DNA from: Bacteroidales bacterium
Lineage (GTDB): Bacteria; Bacteroidota; Bacteroidia; Bacteroidales; Bacteroidaceae
Assembly: GCA_012517855.1 (NCBI GenBank)
Contig: JAAYUD010000067.1
Coordinates: forward strand, 1 to 64,000
DNA length: 64,000 nt
Direction of reading: 5' to 3'
The notes under the pieces are model-generated. The model had not been told where the DNA came from. It ran no database searches and worked only from the letters and a program-made list of their open reading frames with translations. Made by a program: the position numbers and the translations under genes. Positions 38,367-46,334 of the stretch are shown here, piece by piece. Each line of letters opens with the position of its first letter. The stretch's first letter is position 1.

Positions 38367-39812
38367 TTAATCTGTAGTCTTAATTAATCCTTTTGTCTTT
38401 GACGGGTTCACAATTCCTATCGGAATGAGTTCTGTATTATTGGTTCCTACTATGTTTTGGCTTTTCAAAGCCTTATTACCTTGGGCATTGCCGCCAATGA
38501 TGTTCAATGCTGTCTTCAGTAGATATTCATTTTCATCGCCTAGAGCTAAGAAATTTGGATTGTCTTCATCGTTCAATTCGTTTTTTTGATTGTCTGGAGT
38601 GATCCCTGCACTATAGTCGTTATCGGCTGCGCTAGTTATGTAGAATGTGATCGGTTGTATATCCCAGGCATATTTGTCATCGCCATCATAATTCACCGAG
38701 CCTACGTTTTTCCCTTCGCTGGTCAATCCTACTTTAATGATATTCATATAGGGGGTTAGTCCGTTAAAAGTCGCTTCAGATGCAGATGCTGTGCTGCCTG
38801 TCATTATCACAAACAGCCGCTGGAGATTAAGGGATGTAAATCCTCCTAGCGGATAGTCTGAATTGTTATCTACATCTTTGAAGTTATATTTTGTAATATC
38901 TCCATTCGCATCAGTCAATTTGCAGAATAATTCTGATTTAGAACTTTCCGGCACAAGCAGACGTGATAGAAGCCGAGCACAACTTAGGTAGCCACCTGGA
39001 TTATATCTAAGATCTAAAATGAACTCATCTACATTTTTAAATTTGCTATTGAAAAGAGTGATCAGTTCATTGTCATAAGTATGATCTTTGTAATTGTCGT
39101 GGGGGCCCGATGCAAATTGGTTGTATACCAGATAGCCCACTTTTTTACCATTCACATCGATAACAGACGAATAAAAGACGGGATCATTGTCTACGGCTGT
39201 GGAGGCCGGTAATGTAATAGAAGCTGTATGGGCATCCGAATATTTGTGCAATACAGTTAGCGTTCGCGAAGCGCCGCTCATAAGCTTTTTATAATCGGCA
39301 TTTTTTATATTGATGTCACTACCGTCAACTTTCAGGATCCAATCACCTCGCGACAACCCCGCTGTTTGTGCCGGACTACCTGACAGAACATACATGACCC
39401 TGTCGTATTCATAGTCCTGAGCCGCTCCGCTTTTATCAACAATGGAATATCTTACAAAACTCACACCATAAGAGTTCGTGTCGTCATTGATTGTTTTACT
39501 CGAAGTGTAATCTTTGTTTGTTTCAATATAAGAGTAGTAGTAATTTTTGCTACTCGTATGCTTTCCGTCTTTGTCAGACAATAAGGTGTAAAAGAATGTT
39601 TCAGGCGAAGCCGTATAGTCTAACTTGTTGTCTGCCGGAATGTTACTTTTCCATAGATAATCGGAACGCATGACTCCTGCAATCCATTCGTTGCATTTTT
39701 CGTACTCAGTTTTACTATTGCCTTCGTCGTCTTTACTGCTTTTGCAGCTACAGAACAATGCAACACCTAATAATAAAACGATATAGATATTCCGATTTTT
39801 CATTATGTGCAA
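38367..39812 (-). CDS. S41 family C-terminal-processing-type peptidase, lipoprotein, 481 aa
   Basis: Lipobox in ALFCSCKSSK. ATG 39803 (three codons in) is an equally good start. A PDZ domain covers about 105-190 (VLSGSPAQTAGLSRGDWILKV). The S41 catalytic domain follows, with DEFILDLRYNPGGYLSCARLL and catalytic S343 in GSTASASEATFNG. The protein probably cleaves envelope proteins near their C-termini on the cell surface or in the periplasm. The tail after residue 420 is poorly conserved. It lies between the coiled-coil lipoprotein gene, from which a terminator separates it, and hflX. Confidence 0.9.
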   Translation of the reverse strand: MHIMKNRNIYIVLLLGVALFCSCKSSKDDEGNSKTEYEKCNEWIAGVMRSDYLWKSNIPADNKLDYTASPETFFYTLLSDKDGKHTSSKNYYYSYIETNKDYTSSKTINDDTNSYGVSFVRYSIVDKSGAAQDYEYDRVMYVLSGSPAQTAGLSRGDWILKVDGSDINIKNADYKKLMSGASRTLTVLHKYSDAHTASITLPASTAVDNDPVFYSSVIDVNGKKVGYLVYNQFASGPHDNYKDHTYDNELITLFNSKFKNVDEFILDLRYNPGGYLSCARLLSRLLVPESSKSELFCKLTDANGDITKYNFKDVDNNSDYPLGGFTSLNLQRLFVIMTGSTASASEATFNGLTPYMNIIKVGLTSEGKNVGSVNYDGDDKYAWDIQPITFYITSAADNDYSAGITPDNQKNELNDEDNPNFLALGDENEYLLKTALNIIGGNAQGNKALKSQNIVGTNNTELIPIGIVNPSKTKGLIKTTD

Positions 39813-39814
39813 TT

Positions 39815-39862
39815 AAAAAAATAATCGTTTCGGACGAGAAAATCTTTCTCGCCCGAAACGAT
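39815..39862 (-). terminator. Strong terminator between the coiled-coil lipoprotein and S41 genes
   Basis: An 18-bp stem (39824-39841 with 39845-39862) with a 3-base loop has one mismatch on the + strand, which becomes a G-U pair in the - strand transcript. A run TTATTTTTTT follows on the - strand. It starts 6 bp after the stop of the coiled-coil lipoprotein gene. Confidence 0.85.
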
Positions 39863-39867
39863 GTGAT

Positions 39868-40743
39868 TTATCTTACCTGAATAACCAGATAGCGCGATAC
39901 GCTCCAAAATTCGGAGGGATTAGTTATTCTAAGCACCATTTGTCCCTTTTCATCCTTCTCCAGACTATAACTGCCTGCCGGATGACTAGTCAACAAGTTG
40001 GCACGTTTTGCATACAGATTTATTTCTTTTGTTGTGCGAATATCAATCTGTGTGAAGTAACTTTTATCGTAGTTCGAATTCTTCAGAACTTGTCCTTTTA
40101 CTAGAATATTCTGTGCTTTCAGTTCCGATTTTGTTCCGAATACATACCATGCCGTATTGATGGTTCTGTCTTGTTGCGCTACCGTATTTGCTTTTGCTTG
40201 ATTTTCATTCGTCAAATTTTCTTTGTCACCCTTCAGCTCCGTAACGGCATTGTCTAATTCTTGAATCCGGATGTTCTTAGCAGCTAGTTCGGCTTGTAGG
40301 CTTTCTATCTGTTTCCCTTTTTCTGCTAGTTCAGCTTGCATGGATTCAATCGCTTTTTGCAACTGAACGGAATTGTTGTTGCTCCTTTTTAGCTTTTGTT
40401 GCAATTCCGCAATGCGCTGCCTGTTGGCATTCATCGTTTTGGTAATGAAAGCAATGTCATTGGCGATTTGCTGTTTTGCCGAAGCGGCATTTTCGGATAT
40501 TCTACCACGGGTTAGATCTACACGCTCCTGAGCAACGTTGATCTGACGGAAACCTTCTTGGATATCATTAAAAGTGCCCATCATATCATCCAAATCAGCA
40601 TTCTTTTTAGTCAACTCAGACCTTAATGAATCATTTTCGGTCCGCAGTGTATTGGCTTGTTTCTGCTGTGTTTTGCTATTGCAACCCGATAGTAGAACGA
40701 TAGCCATACTAACAAATAGGAAAGTTAACTTTTTCATATCCAC
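39868..40743 (-). CDS. Coiled-coil lipoprotein, 291 aa
   Basis: Lipobox in VLLSGCNSK; ATG 40737 is an alternative start. Residues about 25-195 are almost entirely heptad-like coiled coil (LRTENDSLRSELTKKNADLDD and a repeated IESLQAELAAKN-type stretch). A globular C-terminal domain of about 95 residues follows (TAWYVFGTKSELKAQNIL, SFTQ-type IDIRTTKEINLYAKRANLL) and ends SRYLVIQVR. This architecture is widely conserved in Bacteroidales and is annotated as hypothetical. A periplasmic spacer or scaffold role is a guess. It sits 22 bp downstream of rsmI on the same strand. Confidence 0.82.
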   Translation of the reverse strand: MDMKKLTFLFVSMAIVLLSGCNSKTQQKQANTLRTENDSLRSELTKKNADLDDMMGTFNDIQEGFRQINVAQERVDLTRGRISENAASAKQQIANDIAFITKTMNANRQRIAELQQKLKRSNNNSVQLQKAIESMQAELAEKGKQIESLQAELAAKNIRIQELDNAVTELKGDKENLTNENQAKANTVAQQDRTINTAWYVFGTKSELKAQNILVKGQVLKNSNYDKSYFTQIDIRTTKEINLYAKRANLLTSHPAGSYSLEKDEKGQMVLRITNPSEFWSVSRYLVIQVR

Positions 40744-40765
40744 TCCTTTTTAATTAAGTTTATAA

Positions 40766-41443
40766 TCATTTTTCATCACATCCTTCTAGAGTAATCACAA
40801 ATTCACCACGAGGTTCGTGTTCTGTGAAGTGAATAATTACTTCTGCCAATGTTCCTCTAACGGTCTCTTCGTGAACTTTCGATATTTCTCGTGAAACGGA
40901 TACATGTCTGTCTTCACCAAATTGTTCGGCGAATTGGGTCAAAGTCTTCAATACTCTATAGGGCGATTCGTAAAATACCATGGTGCGGTGTTCCGATTGC
41001 AGAGCGTTGAGGCGGGTCATACGTCCCTTCTTGGGAGGTAAAAAGCCTTCGAAACAAAAACGATCGTTAGGCATTCCCGAGGCTACCAATGCCGGAACAA
41101 AAGCTGTCGCACCGGGCAGACATTGTACCTCTACATCATTTCTTACACATTCCCTAACCAACAGGAAACCGGGATCCGATATAGCGGGAGTACCTGCATC
41201 CGATATGAGAGCTGCTGTTTGTCCTCCTTTTATTCGCTCTACTACTTTTTCTACCGTCTGATGTTCGTTGAATTTGTGATGTGACATCAACGGATTTTTT
41301 ATTTCGTAATGTTGTAGCAGTATGCCCGATGTTCGAGTATCTTCGGCCAAAATAAAATCTACCTCTTTCAGCACTCTAACAGCGCGAAAAGTCATATCTT
41401 CCAGATTCCCTACGGGGGTTGGTACTACATACAATATTCCCAT
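40766..41443 (-). CDS. rsmI: 16S rRNA (cytidine1402-2'-O)-methyltransferase RsmI, 225 aa
   Basis: Methylates C1402 in the decoding centre using S-adenosylmethionine. It belongs to the tetrapyrrole-methylase superfamily: LYVVPTPVGNLEDMTFRAVR at the N-terminus, VDFILAEDTRTSGILL, AALISDAGTPAISDPG and LPGATAFVPALVASGMP are all present. E. coli RsmI is near 286 residues; this form lacks the C-terminal extension, as is usual in Bacteroidota. It is divergent from thymidine kinase across a 130-bp region holding a predicted promoter for each direction. Confidence 0.95.
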   Translation of the reverse strand: MGILYVVPTPVGNLEDMTFRAVRVLKEVDFILAEDTRTSGILLQHYEIKNPLMSHHKFNEHQTVEKVVERIKGGQTAALISDAGTPAISDPGFLLVRECVRNDVEVQCLPGATAFVPALVASGMPNDRFCFEGFLPPKKGRMTRLNALQSEHRTMVFYESPYRVLKTLTQFAEQFGEDRHVSVSREISKVHEETVRGTLAEVIIHFTEHEPRGEFVITLEGCDEK

Positions 41444-41496
41444 CCTTTTTCTCTTTTGCGTCCTTTTTCAACTGATTGTTTTGAAGGATCGTTTCG

Positions 41497-41504
41497 CAAA
41501 TGTA
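41497..41504 (-). promoter_or_regulatory. Predicted -7 element for rsmI
   Basis: On the - strand this reads TACATTTG, a full match to TAnnTTTG, 53 bp before the rsmI start. No clear TTG is seen at the -33 position, so this is only a half-supported promoter. Confidence 0.4.
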
Positions 41505-41547
41505 GAAATAAATAATTAAAATATCACCTTACAGTGCGCAAAAGTAT

Positions 41548-41555
41548 TAATTTTG
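41548..41555 (+). promoter_or_regulatory. Predicted -7 element for thymidine kinase
   Basis: TAATTTTG fully matches TAnnTTTG and lies 18 bp before ATG 41574. The -33 TTG is not obvious. The short leader is compatible with Bacteroidota genes. Confidence 0.45.
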
Positions 41556-41573
41556 TAGTCAAATAGATTAAAA

Positions 41574-42197
41574 ATGGATTTGTTCAAAGATAATAACCAA
41601 AGTAACTATATAGAACAGGTTCGTCGTCGGGGGCGTATCGAAGTGATTTGTGGATCGATGTTTTCGGGCAAAACGGAAGAATTGATTCGACGTCTCAAAC
41701 GGGCTAAATTCGCTCGCCAGCGTATTGAAATATTCAAACCGTCTATCGATATACGTTATTCCGATACCGATGTTGTTTCTCACGATAGTCATTCTATCTC
41801 TTGTACCGTTGTCGATTCGTCGGCAAGTATTCTACTCTGTTCTTCCGAGACCGATGTCGTAGGTATCGACGAAGCCCAATTTCTTGATAAGGGATTAGCC
41901 GAAGTCTGCATACAATTGGCCAACAATGGGGTGCGTGTTATTGTTGCCGGCCTTGATATGGACTACAAAGGTATTCCTTTCGGACCGATGCCCGATCTCT
42001 GTGCCGTTGCCGATGAGGTGACCAAAGTTCATGCCGTTTGTGTGCGTTGTGGCGATCTCGCTGCTTTCTCCCATCGCACGGTTGCCGATCAAAAGCAGGT
42101 CCTTCTAGGCGAAACATCCGAGTACGAGCCTCTTTGTAGGGCTTGTTATCTCGAAGCTATAGAAGAAGATAAAATGAAGAGGGAAGATAAAGATTAA
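41574..42197 (+). CDS. tdk: Thymidine kinase, 207 aa
   Basis: Phosphorylates thymidine with ATP in the pyrimidine salvage pathway (cytoplasmic, type II/TK1 family). The P-loop GSMFSGKT spans residues 27-34 and is followed by [10 protein letters not shown]. The Walker-B-like DEAQF is near residue 100. The lasso region and the zinc cysteines CVRC and CRACY are present. Length is normal. The AI-2E transporter gene follows after 27 bp. Confidence 0.97.
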   Translation: MDLFKDNNQSNYIEQVRRRGRIEVICGSMFSGKTEELIRRLKRAKFARQRIEIFKPSIDIRYSDTDVVSHDSHSISCTVVDSSASILLCSSETDVVGIDEAQFLDKGLAEVCIQLANNGVRVIVAGLDMDYKGIPFGPMPDLCAVADEVTKVHAVCVRCGDLAAFSHRTVADQKQVLLGETSEYEPLCRACYLEAIEEDKMKREDKD

Positions 42198-42224
42198 CAT
42201 TAACATCAAAAAACAGTATATATT

Positions 42225-43325
42225 ATGGAACGCAAACTAATTACTTTCGACAGCTTTATCAGAGGCGCGATCGTTGTTGCCGGTATTGTCATTCTGATTT
42301 TGTTGGTCAATCGCTTGAGTGGCGTGTTATTGCCTTTCTTTATCGCATGGCTGATAGCCTATATGATATATCCCATTGTCACGTTCATTCAGTATAAGCT
42401 GCATTTCAAAAATCGTATGCTGTCCATACTATGTACTTTAATATTACTGTTGGCTTTGTTCTCCGGTATCCTTTATCTTATTGTTCCGCCTATCATTGAC
42501 GAAATAGGGCGGTTCGACAAACTTATTGAATACTATATTCAAAAGGGATTTATGGCAAGAGGGTCTGTGCCTCGCCAAATAACCGATTTCTTGCAATCCA
42601 ATCTCGACATGGCAACTGTCCAAAAGTTTTTGCGTAGCGATACGATAGCCAACGCTATCAAAGAAGGTATCCCCAGACTTTGGCAGCTACTGAGTGATTC
42701 TATCAGTTATCTATTCAGCATCATCGCTTCTATTATCATTTTGCTATATCTCATTTTTATTCTCAAAGATTATGAGGTTATGGCCGATGGTTGGGTCAAA
42801 CTGTTGCCTTTGAAATATCGTGATATCATTACCGGCATCGTATCAGATGTCAAATGTGGCATGAATCAGTATTTCCGTGGTCAGGCACTGGTTGCACTTT
42901 GTGTAGGCATTCTTTTCAGTATCGGCTTTCTCATTATCGACTTCCCTCTCGCTATCGGTTTAGGTCTGCTCATCGGTGCTCTCAATATGGTGCCTTATCT
43001 TCATGCCCTTGGTCTGATACCTGTCGTGCTGCTTTCTATACTGAAGGCTGCCGATACCGGACAGAATTTTTGGGTCATTTTGGCTTTGGCTTTAGCAGTA
43101 TTTGCTGTTGTACAAATCATAGAAGATACAATTATAGTACCTAAGATTATGGGAAAGATTACCGGGCTGAATCCGGCGGTCATACTGCTTTCTCTTTCTA
43201 TTTGGGGGGCATTGATGGGGGTTCTTGGAATGATTATTGCGTTACCAATGACTACTATTATGCTATCTTATTACAAAAGATATTTTTTGAAACAAGATGA
43301 TTTGCAGCGTCATAGCGATTGCTGA
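42225..43325 (+). CDS. AI-2E family transporter (PerM/TqsA type), 366 aa
   Basis: A polytopic inner-membrane protein. Hydrophobic segments occur near residues 12-35 (AIVVAGIVILILLVNRLSGV), 35-50, 65-90 (ILCTLILLLALFSGILYLIV), 150-180, and four or more after 210. The family region FLIIDFPLAIGLGLLIGALN and PYLHALGLIPVVLLSIL is clear. Family members have been linked to AI-2 export and to Na+/H+ exchange, so the substrate is open. It probably shares a transcript with tdk. Confidence 0.92.
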   Translation: MERKLITFDSFIRGAIVVAGIVILILLVNRLSGVLLPFFIAWLIAYMIYPIVTFIQYKLHFKNRMLSILCTLILLLALFSGILYLIVPPIIDEIGRFDKLIEYYIQKGFMARGSVPRQITDFLQSNLDMATVQKFLRSDTIANAIKEGIPRLWQLLSDSISYLFSIIASIIILLYLIFILKDYEVMADGWVKLLPLKYRDIITGIVSDVKCGMNQYFRGQALVALCVGILFSIGFLIIDFPLAIGLGLLIGALNMVPYLHALGLIPVVLLSILKAADTGQNFWVILALALAVFAVVQIIEDTIIVPKIMGKITGLNPAVILLSLSIWGALMGVLGMIIALPMTTIMLSYYKRYFLKQDDLQRHSDC

Positions 43326-43328
43326 AAT

Positions 43329-43345
43329 AAAAAGTGAAACTTTTT
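43329..43345 (+). terminator. Possible weak terminator after the AI-2E transporter gene
   Basis: AAAAAGT pairs with ACTTTTT around a 3-base loop (GAA), followed by CTTC, directly after the stop. The stem is A-T rich and the call is weak. Confidence 0.35.
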
Positions 43346-43356
43346 CTTCATTTAGA

Positions 43357-43388
43357 TTTGGTCAGTTCGTAAAAAGACCTTATCTTTG
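43357..43388 (+). promoter_or_regulatory. Promoter of tRNA-Lys
   Basis: TTTG at 43357-43360 and TATCTTTG at 43381-43388 are 20 bp apart, an excellent match to the Bacteroides -33/-7 consensus. The tRNA begins 18 bp later. Confidence 0.75.
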
Positions 43389-43405
43389 CACCGCAATTCA
43401 GAAAT

Positions 43406-43478
43406 GATCCGCTAGCTCAGCTGGTAGAGCACAACACTTTTAATGTTGGGGTCTTGGGTTCGAGCCCCAAGCGGATCA
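43406..43478 (+). tRNA. tRNA-Lys (anticodon UUU)
   Basis: The 73 bases fold as a complete cloverleaf. The acceptor arms GATCCGC and GCGGATC pair perfectly; the D stem is GCTC/GAGC. The anticodon stem CAACA/TGTTG encloses CTTTTAA with TTT in the middle. The T arm is TTGGG-TTCGAGC-CCCAA and the discriminator is A. No CCA is encoded. Its 3' end and the terminator behind it are duplicated at 47491-47548 and form the left boundary of a small island. Confidence 0.98.
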
Positions 43479-43519
43479 CAGAAAAAGAAGTTCATTATGG
43501 ACTTCTTTTTCTGTTAATA
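43462..43519 (+). repeat. Left attachment-type direct repeat (tRNA-Lys 3' end)
   Basis: 58 bases from the T loop of tRNA-Lys through its terminator recur at 47491-47548 in the same orientation with four substitutions (54/58 identical). Such duplications arise when tyrosine recombinases integrate at tRNA 3' ends. The copy attached to the complete tRNA is this one. Confidence 0.8.
43480..43512 (+). terminator. Terminator of tRNA-Lys
   Basis: AGAAAAAGAAGT (43480-43491) pairs perfectly with ACTTCTTTTTCT (43501-43512) around a 9-base loop, two bases after the tRNA end. Confidence 0.75.
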
Positions 43520-43548
43520 GCCAACAGTAAGACCAGTTTTCGGCTCAC

Positions 43549-44146
43549 CAGTTTTCGGCTGAATATGCCAGAAAATTCAATAAAGGACTATCCGCTTTGG
43601 ATATAAAGTTTTATGGTAAGATTCATCTTGATCGTAACCGTTCAGACAACGAATTGAACATGTACAGCCATTTGATTGTGAGTCGGAAAGATCAAACCAA
43701 TAAAAAGAAGCTGCCACCGCTACTAATCATAAGGATACTAAAGCTGGGTGTCAAGGGTGACTTTAACCGTGTGAGCCTATTCCAATAAGCGGAACAAGGT
43801 TTTGCTAAACTTTTTGGCTACGACCGCTAACAACTCGGAATCATCTTGCTACCACAACACGATGAAGAACAGTTCTATCTCCGAACAACTTGAATTACAA
43901 AATCAACACTTTACTGGCGAAAAGAAGAAAGAAGTATTCTAATCCAGTAAAAAAGAAAACAATATTTCTTGTAATCTTGATAATAAACAGAATAACAAAC
44001 GAGCTTACAATCAGGAATATAACAATTTGTGTGATTCTTTTTTATCTGTTTTCTCATTGAGAGATAGTAACAATTACTATGCAAGAGTGGTGAAGAATTA
44101 TAGATACAGAAACGTAAGAAAAAAGAAGAAAGTAATAAAACGATGA
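43549..44146 (+). pseudogene. Decayed mobilization relaxase (DUF5712-type), C-terminal half
   Basis: Fragments in shifting frames follow the order expected for Bacteroidales DUF5712 relaxases. QFSAEYARKFNKGLSAL, FYGKIHLDRNRSDNELNMYS and HLIVSRKDQTNKKKL lie in one frame up to about 43714. ATNHKDTKAG then follows in another frame. DFNRVSLFQ, a stop, and AEQGFAKLFGYDR follow, then YHNTMKNSSISEQLELQNQH to a stop near 43942, and a basic tail to about 44146. At least two frameshifts and two or more stops are present, and the N-terminal catalytic part is absent. It marks the segment as a former mobilizable element. The family call is from memory of characteristic strings, not from a search. Confidence 0.75.
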
Positions 44147-44468
44147 TTGAATATGAGAAACTACGAAACTATATAAACCGTTATTTAATGAATAAGTATT
44201 ATAAACCGCTTGTCTGTATGATAAAGGAGACAATATCCCATGAGAGAAAATAGCCGAGTAAAATTTGTATTTGCGTATCAGAAAATAGAAAGCAAATTTC
44301 TTCTTAATTTTAATGTAATCAAAAGGGAGTTGTCACAAATCCAAGATGATACAAAAATTACATAGTACGATAACTCGCAAAATATCGACTTTATATACTG
44401 CCCCAACCTTAAAAACACATTGTACGATGAAAAAAGCAAGTTAGTTTAAAAAAAAAGTCGCACTCTTG
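44147..44468. other. Gap between the relaxase remnant and the XRE gene: nothing recognised
   Basis: AT-rich sequence with no convincing ORF, hairpin or repeat. It is probably decayed mobile-element DNA. Confidence 0.5.
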
Positions 44469-44501
44469 TTGACAAATCAATTTTATTTAGTATATTTGTC
44501 A
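44469..44501 (+). promoter_or_regulatory. Promoter and overlapping inverted repeat before the XRE-ImmA/IrrE gene
   Basis: TTG at 44469-44471 and TATATTTG at 44491-44498 are 19 bp apart and match the -33/-7 consensus. Overlapping both is TTGACAA (44469-44475), 20 bases, then TTGTCA (44496-44501). The same TTGACAA-N20-TTGTCA arrangement recurs at 46078-46111. This is a likely operator for the HTH domain of the gene downstream. Confidence 0.65.
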
Positions 44502-44523
44502 CCATAAAGTTTTTATAAAGTGT

Positions 44524-45588
44524 ATGAATACAGATAATATTTTTGGCAAAAGACTTGTTTCCGCCCGGAAAATGGCGGGCTTATCATTACAAGCTCTGGC
44601 AGATAAACTTGGTAATGTAATAACTAAGCAATCTCTAAACAAATATGAGCAAGGGATAATGAAACCTGATAGTAGCATATTAATAGCCTTAGCTAATATT
44701 TTAAATGTATCAGTTGATTTTTTCTTCTATGAACCACTTGAAAATATTACATTAGATAATGTTAGATTTAGAAAGTTTTCCACTAAGATAAATAAAACTC
44801 AGAGCTGTTCTATTGAAGAGAAAGCCAAAGAGGCTATTGCAAGAAGGCTTCGTATATTCAATCTATTGGGAAATAAAAATGAAGTTGCTCAGTTTAATTT
44901 TGGAGAAGTGACAAACTCAAATGTTGAAGAAGCTGCTATGAGTTTCCGACTTCAGTGGGAATTAGGAAATGATCCTATAAATGATGTAATAACAATGTTA
45001 GAAGATCATGGATATTGGATAATTGAAATAGAGGCTCCTGGTGGTTTTGATGGTTTTCACACACGAATATTAAACTATGAAATTATTGTTTTACGAAAAA
45101 TAGCCCCTAGCGAGGATCAAGTACGTAGACGAATGTCTGCTCTCCACGAATTTGCGCATTCTGTTTTAAGATTTGGAAAAGAAATCTCTGAAAAAGAAGA
45201 AGAGAAACTTTGCACAGCTTTTGCATCAGCAGTTTTATATCCGTATAACTTGGTTTTAAAAGAAATGAATGCAGGAAAATTTCATTTCTATACTCAAGAG
45301 CTATATTTATTAAAAGAAAAATGGGGAATATCAATTAAAGCAATCATATATCGTGCATACAGCGTAGGTATATTAAAAGATTTTATCTTTAAAAAAATGA
45401 TGATTTCCTATCAAACAAAATTTAAACTTGGAGAGAAAAAAGTCTTTCCCAGTAAAGAAGAACCAACGTTGTTTGCCAAAATGATTTTCAATGCTATTGG
45501 TATGGGGGTATTGTCTTTAACAGAAGCTGCTCACCTTCTAGATATATCCATTGATGAGTTTCGTAACCAAATAGACAGTGTAGCATGA
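44524..45588 (+). CDS. XRE-family regulator fused to ImmA/IrrE metallopeptidase, 354 aa
   Basis: Residues about 5-65 form an XRE helix-turn-helix (KRLVSARKMAGLSLQALADKL, ITKQSLNKYEQGIMKPD, cut here for length). The C-terminal part is an ImmA/IrrE (COG2856) zinc peptidase with the HExxH motif at H208-E209-F-A-H212 (SALHEFAHSVLRF). In phages and mobile elements such proteins cleave repressors; fused forms often act as regulators in toxin-antitoxin-like pairs. The stop overlaps the start of the next gene by 4 bp (ATGA), indicating translational coupling. The repeat at its promoter suggests autoregulation. Confidence 0.9.
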   Translation: MNTDNIFGKRLVSARKMAGLSLQALADKLGNVITKQSLNKYEQGIMKPDSSILIALANILNVSVDFFFYEPLENITLDNVRFRKFSTKINKTQSCSIEEKAKEAIARRLRIFNLLGNKNEVAQFNFGEVTNSNVEEAAMSFRLQWELGNDPINDVITMLEDHGYWIIEIEAPGGFDGFHTRILNYEIIVLRKIAPSEDQVRRRMSALHEFAHSVLRFGKEISEKEEEKLCTAFASAVLYPYNLVLKEMNAGKFHFYTQELYLLKEKWGISIKAIIYRAYSVGILKDFIFKKMMISYQTKFKLGEKKVFPSKEEPTLFAKMIFNAIGMGVLSLTEAAHLLDISIDEFRNQIDSVA

Positions 45589-46046
45589 ATTGCATTACAA
45601 TAGGTGATATTAATATATTATTCATGCTGCAAGACCTTAATATATATGCAGAATTTTTTGCTCTCAATTTTGAGTTTTACATAACTGATTTACTAATAAA
45701 TGATATAAGAAAATCTAATTGTGGATATATTATAGGCTCTTTTGATAAAGACAAAAAAATACATATAAGGAAATTATCTATAGATGAATTACAAGAAGTT
45801 ATTTCATTAGGAAGATGTGTAAAGTCTTGTTGTATAGTGGAAACTTCTGCAATATGGTTAGCAATGAAACTTAATGCTATAGTTTTATCTGATAGTAAAA
45901 CTATAGCAAAAGGTCAAGAGGAAGAACTTGTTTGTCAAAAAACAGAATGGATATTAACCGAGTTATTAAATCAAAACATAATTAAACGAGAAAAATTTGA
46001 ACAATTAGCAACTCAATTAAAAGCAATAAGAAAAAAACAATTATGA
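45585..46046 (+). CDS. PIN-like domain protein, candidate toxin or nuclease, 153 aa
   Basis: The protein begins with a short strand and acidic residue (ITIGDINILFML, D8). It continues with helical sections and has an SCCIVETSAIWLAMKL helix with E86, then AIVLSDSKTIAKG with D103. This D...E...D spacing and the VLSD strand resemble PIN/DUF3368-type nucleases, but overall similarity is weak. Its start overlaps the ImmA/IrrE gene by 4 bp, so the two are coupled. PIN-like partners of COG2856 proteins have been described as predicted toxin-antitoxin pairs. Which partner would be the toxin cannot be read from sequence. Confidence 0.65.
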   Translation: MNCITIGDINILFMLQDLNIYAEFFALNFEFYITDLLINDIRKSNCGYIIGSFDKDKKIHIRKLSIDELQEVISLGRCVKSCCIVETSAIWLAMKLNAIVLSDSKTIAKGQEEELVCQKTEWILTELLNQNIIKREKFEQLATQLKAIRKKQL

Positions 46047-46077
46047 AAAGGGTGAACTTTTTTTTTGCACTATCAGG

Positions 46078-46111
46078 TTGACAAAAATAAAATTTGATAG
46101 TTAATTGTCAA
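46078..46111 (+). promoter_or_regulatory. Second TTGACAA-N20-TTGTCAA inverted repeat
   Basis: TTGACAA (46078-46084) and TTGTCAA (46105-46111) are 20 bases apart, the same arms and spacing as in the XRE gene promoter at 44469. The downstream gene starts 220 bp further on, so the XRE protein may control it. No full -7 element is apparent here. Confidence 0.5.
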
Positions 46112-46117
46112 CAAAAA

Positions 46118-46145
46118 CCGAACAAGTAGGCAAATACTTGTTCGG
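46118..46145. terminator. Perfect 11-bp hairpin, possible terminator
   Basis: CCGAACAAGTA (46118-46128) pairs with TACTTGTTCGG (46135-46145) around GGCAAA. The T run TTTTTG is on the - strand side, and no - strand gene is nearby. It may therefore be a + strand terminator without a good T run, or a protein-binding palindrome. Confidence 0.4.
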
Positions 46146-46334
46146 ATCCAGATCTAATATTCTTGGCGGAATAAAAGAAGATACTTCTTTAAGTGATCAT
46201 TGGTTTGCAAAGATAGCATTTTCATGATAGAAAATACTAATTCCTGCTGAATTTGTCTGATATCCCAAAGCCTCTTGTGGATATTTAAAAAGAAGAAGAG
46301 GTTATTTACATCAAAAAAAATAAAATTTAAAAAA

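Noticed and set aside
43549-43788. Intact small gene after tRNA-Lys
   Set aside because: The strings match the middle of a relaxase and later parts of the same protein continue in other frames, so it is a pseudogene.
46118-46145. Hairpin as origin or CRISPR-like unit
   Set aside because: It is a single hairpin with no repeats around it. No CRISPR array is seen anywhere in the window.
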